DNA of 64,000 bases, from contig CAVTIA010000001.1 of NCBI GenBank assembly GCA_963734635.1, forward strand, positions 62,001-126,000, written 5' to 3'. The translations under genes were made by a program, and so were the position numbers. The notes beneath the pieces were generated by a model. It saw nothing but the letters and a program-made list of their open reading frames with translations. It had not been told where the DNA came from and did no database searches. Below, piece after piece: positions 61,712 through 64,000 of the stretch. The first letter of the stretch is position 1. The number at the start of each line of letters is the position of its first letter. This stretch comes from DATCJA01 sp963734635 (GTDB lineage: Bacteria; Acidobacteriota; Vicinamibacteria; Vicinamibacterales; UBA2999).

Positions 61712-61984
61712 ATGCTGCGCAACGTCCTGCTGTTCTTCACAGCCTTGCTGCTTGCCCTTACGGCGGGCCGGGCGTTTTGGGTGTGGCTTGGTGAAAACCC
61801 CTTCAACATGTCGGGCGCAACCTACGTCGAGTTTTTCCAGCAGCTTGATAAGGGCATTGCGATTCCAATCGCTATAACCGGCATCGGCGGCACGCTATTG
61901 GCTGGCATCTCTGCGGGTGCTTGGCGCAACGACCGCCGCGCCGGCTCGACGGCAACGACCATCATCTGCCGACCGTTGCGGTAG
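61712..61984 (+). pseudogene. Truncated DUF1772-like membrane protein
   Basis: The first ~65 residues (NVLLFFTALLLALTAGRAFW, SGATYVEFFQQLDKG, GGTLLAGISAG) form the first two membrane helices of a DUF1772/anthrone-oxygenase-like protein. The frame then runs into the reverse complement of the kinase/TolB gene and stops. The remaining helices of the ~150-residue family are missing, so this is a 5' fragment joined to foreign sequence at about 61905-61925. Confidence 0.65.
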
Positions 61985-63455
61985 AACAGTTCGCGCCCGT
62001 TGGACGACCACCGTGGTGAACGCCCGCCGCCGGTCGAAATCGCAATCCTGCCACCTGGGCCGGGATAGGTCGTTACGTATATTTGTATCTGCCCCGTTTC
62101 ATTGGACGAATACGCTAGCCATCGGCCATCCGGCGAAAACGCCGGGCCTCGCTCCTGAAAAGGTGTCTCCGAAAACCGCACCGGAGATTCTCCCGGCTTC
62201 ACCGTGAATATGTCGTAGCTGCCACCCACGTCATAGAACGCCAGGGTGGTGGCATCGGGGAGCCATGACGTGGGACCTTGGTTTGTGGTCGCCTTCGTCA
62301 GTTCCTCCTCCACGGTTCTGCCATCCGCCGCCATCCAATAAAGGGCGCCCGCGCCTGCACGATTTGACGAGAAGACAATCCGTCTTCCATCAGGCGTCCA
62401 CAGAGGCAATATGTCGCCCGCGGGGTCCGACGTGAGTCGGGTGTGGGTCCCGCGTTCCACGTCAATTACCCAAATGTCGTCATTTCCGTCCGGGCTCCGC
62501 ATGGTCACCGCCACCCGCGCCCCATCCGGCGAGACACGTGGCGCACGGTATGGAGCTTGCCTCTCACTCAGGGGCTGCGCCTTGCCGCTTCGGTCCACCC
62601 ACACCAAGGTTCCGAAAGAAATAGGCACGCCGCCCGTCGCGTAGACCAACGTTCCGTCGTCGGCAACACTGTAGTTGGCGGTCCCGCTGGTTGTCGCGGG
62701 AATAGTCCGCTCGCATAATGCCCTCGACCACAGAAACTGCTCCCCCGTTGATTGCCAACCGGTCTGCATCGAAAGAAATCGCCAGCAACGTCTCGCCCAC
62801 CGCGTAAAGGAGATGACCCGTCGGCAGATACCGGGCATCACTGCCGCCTCGGAGCACGACCTTCCGTTCCTCTGTGCGAAGCGACTGCACAGCAATCTGA
62901 GCTTGGTCCCATCGCGTCGGACCTTTGCCTGCCGTCACGCTGAAAGTGAGGAGAACCGTGACAACGGCAGTCACGGCAATAGGAAGAACCCGTCGCCAAG
63001 CAGGCCGTTCGACCGCGACAGGTTGCGCTGCCAGAGATGCCGTCTCAAACGCGCCGTCGAGCGCCAGTCGGAGACTCTGCGCAATCACCGATGCGCTGCT
63101 TCCGGTCCTTGTGTAGACAGCGTTTCAGGAAGGCGACGAGCACGGGCGAGAGGTTACGAGGCAACAATGTCCAGTCGGGCTCTCGTGCCAGCACTGACGC
63201 GAGCACGTCGGAGACTTCGTCGCCCGTGAACGCTCGCTTGCCCGTCAGCATCTCGTAGAGCACGCACCCGAACGCCCAAATGTCGCTGCGCTTATCCGAC
63301 CGCCTTTCCCCGTGCCTGCTCGGGGCTCATGTAAGCAGCGGTGCCAAGCAACATCCCAGCGCCTGTCATCATCGCGGGTGACGTAATGGTTGGGGATGCC
63401 GTCGCGTTCATGCCCGCCCCAGACATCGGTTCGAGCGCCTTCGCCAGACCGAGCC
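61905..63455 (-). pseudogene. Ser/Thr protein kinase with TolB-like propeller, truncated at both ends and frameshifted
   Basis: Begins abruptly inside the kinase domain (GLAKALEPMSG, subdomain VII), so the ATP-binding lobe and catalytic loop are lost. Then come AAYMSPEQARGK (subdomain VIII), SDIWAFGCVLYEMLTGKRAF, RCLHKDRKQRIGD, a transmembrane helix (VLPIAVTAVVTVLLTFSV) and TolB/PD40 propeller repeats (RVSPDGARVAVTMRSPDGND, AFSPDGRWLAYSSNETGQIQ). At least three single-base indels (~63292, ~63085, ~62725). The C-terminal end stops at the junction with the DUF1772 fragment. Confidence 0.75.
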
Positions 63456-63540
63456 ATCTTCGCTCGCTCCAAAACAGTCGCTCGCTCGATGGCTCCTCGG
63501 CTCGTTTTCAGGCGTCGCACGGCTCTCGCCGTGCTTCGGC

Positions 63541-63563
63541 TCGAATCCCTGCCTCCCAGCCAA
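63541..63563. repeat. Attachment-site copy distal to tRNA-Gln
   Basis: 23 bp identical to 61437-61459, the tRNA-Gln 3' end. Between the copies lie the truncated DUF1772 and kinase genes. 63564-63762 has no gene. Confidence 0.8.
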
Positions 63564-63762
63564 TCACTTCAGACTGTCCCAAGTCCTTCCGCTGTCACCA
63601 GTTGCGGAGTTCGAGTCCGTTGGTGCCTGTGCGGGCTGACGGTCCGCAGCATGCGGACGCCGTAAACAACGCCTGTGTTCTCAACCCGTTGACGAGATCC
63701 GCAACGGTTCGAATCCCAGACAGTTGTTCCTGCGCCTCGGTGTCGAGCTGAAGTCGACCACA

Positions 63763-64000
63763 TCACAGGCCAGCCTTTCTCAACCGCGAGAGGAGACTTG
63801 GCTTCTTTGCATGCGCATCACGGAGCGCACCGATTCGGTGTGTAAATTCGGACGCCCGCCCTTTGCTGGTGCTCACATCGCGTAGGTCAGCGAGGAGCGC
63901 CACGGCGGCGTCGTAGTCGCCAGGACGTGTCGTGCCGATGAATGCGTCGATCCGCTGCCACGTCTGACGCTCCCGCCTGGCCAAGCTGGTCAAGTATCGT
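63763..64000 (-). CDS. C-terminal fragment of a SWIM-zinc-finger-type protein, 5' part beyond window
   Basis: The frame is open to the window edge, giving at least 78 residues (RYLTSLARRERQTWQRIDAF, then YDAAVALLADLRDVS, HAKKPSLLSRLRKAGL) and a stop at 63763. The helical ending with YD.AV.LL.DL and KPS.L.RL...GL resembles the C-terminus of SWIM zinc-finger proteins, but the zinc finger itself would be outside the window. Family call is tentative. Confidence 0.5.
   Translation of the reverse strand, partial: RYLTSLARRERQTWQRIDAFIGTTRPGDYDAAVALLADLRDVSTSKGRASEFTHRIGALRDAHAKKPSLLSRLRKAGL

Noticed and set aside
63590..63720. Two tRNA T-arm-like strings (GTTCGAGTCC, GGTTCGAATCCC)
   Set aside because: No acceptor or anticodon arm can be drawn around either; may be att debris but not tRNA genes.

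Overview
The window looks like a chromosomal segment of a GC-rich, soil-type bacterium, most likely an acidobacterium of the Vicinamibacteria kind. This is inferred from gene content: Oar-like carboxypeptidase-regulatory/TonB-type receptors, an acidobacterial VWFA-related protein, DUF5916 outer-membrane proteins, a TolB-propeller Ser/Thr kinase remnant, a PQQ dehydrogenase, and a short palindromic intergenic repeat present at nine places. No rRNA was found, so the placement rests on protein families only.

0-25.5 kb is mostly ordinary chromosome. It holds the end of an FAD-linked oxidase, a frameshifted M61 aminopeptidase with PDZ domain, ferrochelatase (hemH) and a PdxA-type dehydrogenase. 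Facing them are an MmgE/PrpD protein, a MatC-like carboxylate transporter and an exported metallo-hydrolase. Next come an ECF sigma / membrane anti-sigma-like / bactofilin-like operon, an Oar-like receptor broken by two indels, a GH13 amylase, a VWFA protein, a lipoprotein, a PEGA protein, a DUF3006 + ComEC-like/HhH pair, a carboxymuconolactone-decarboxylase-like protein, a cupin and an HI0933-like flavoprotein.

25.7-34.3 kb is the most distinctive intact block. Four tightly packed same-strand genes encode TIR-TM-DUF4384, an exported WD40-caspase, an exported DUF4384 protein and a DUF5916 beta-barrel protein (the last frameshifted). The arrangement suggests a cell-envelope sensor linked to a cytoplasmic TIR effector.

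34.4-38.9 kb carries an alpha/beta hydrolase, SixA, a PIG-L deacetylase and a PQQ-dependent dehydrogenase with a lanthanide-type Asp-x-Asp motif.

38.9-52 kb is a stack of islands at tRNA-Ser(GCT). Three remnants of one tyrosine integrase family and a 27-bp duplication of the tRNA 3' end (39509 and 46018) delimit an insert carrying Fic, a PLD-helicase-DUF3427 protein and a small unknown protein. Right of the tRNA, a primase-helicase-nuclease gene (TOTE-type conflict system architecture) diverges from a helical-repeat gene. Both are broken by many indels. A ParDE toxin-antitoxin pair follows, and near-identical inverted GGGCACA motifs flank this part.

52.4-64 kb returns to housekeeping-type genes: DUF937-OmpA (frameshifted), Ada, a subtilisin, an HD-GYP protein, a DinB-like protein, gltX, a KGG-motif stress protein and tRNA-Gln(CTG). 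The tRNA-Gln 3' end is duplicated at 63541. The 2.1 kb between the copies holds a truncated DUF1772 gene joined to a doubly truncated kinase/TolB gene. Single-base indels in genes whose motifs are otherwise preserved recur across the window. Some are probably assembly errors, but their density at 46-51 kb also fits gene decay.
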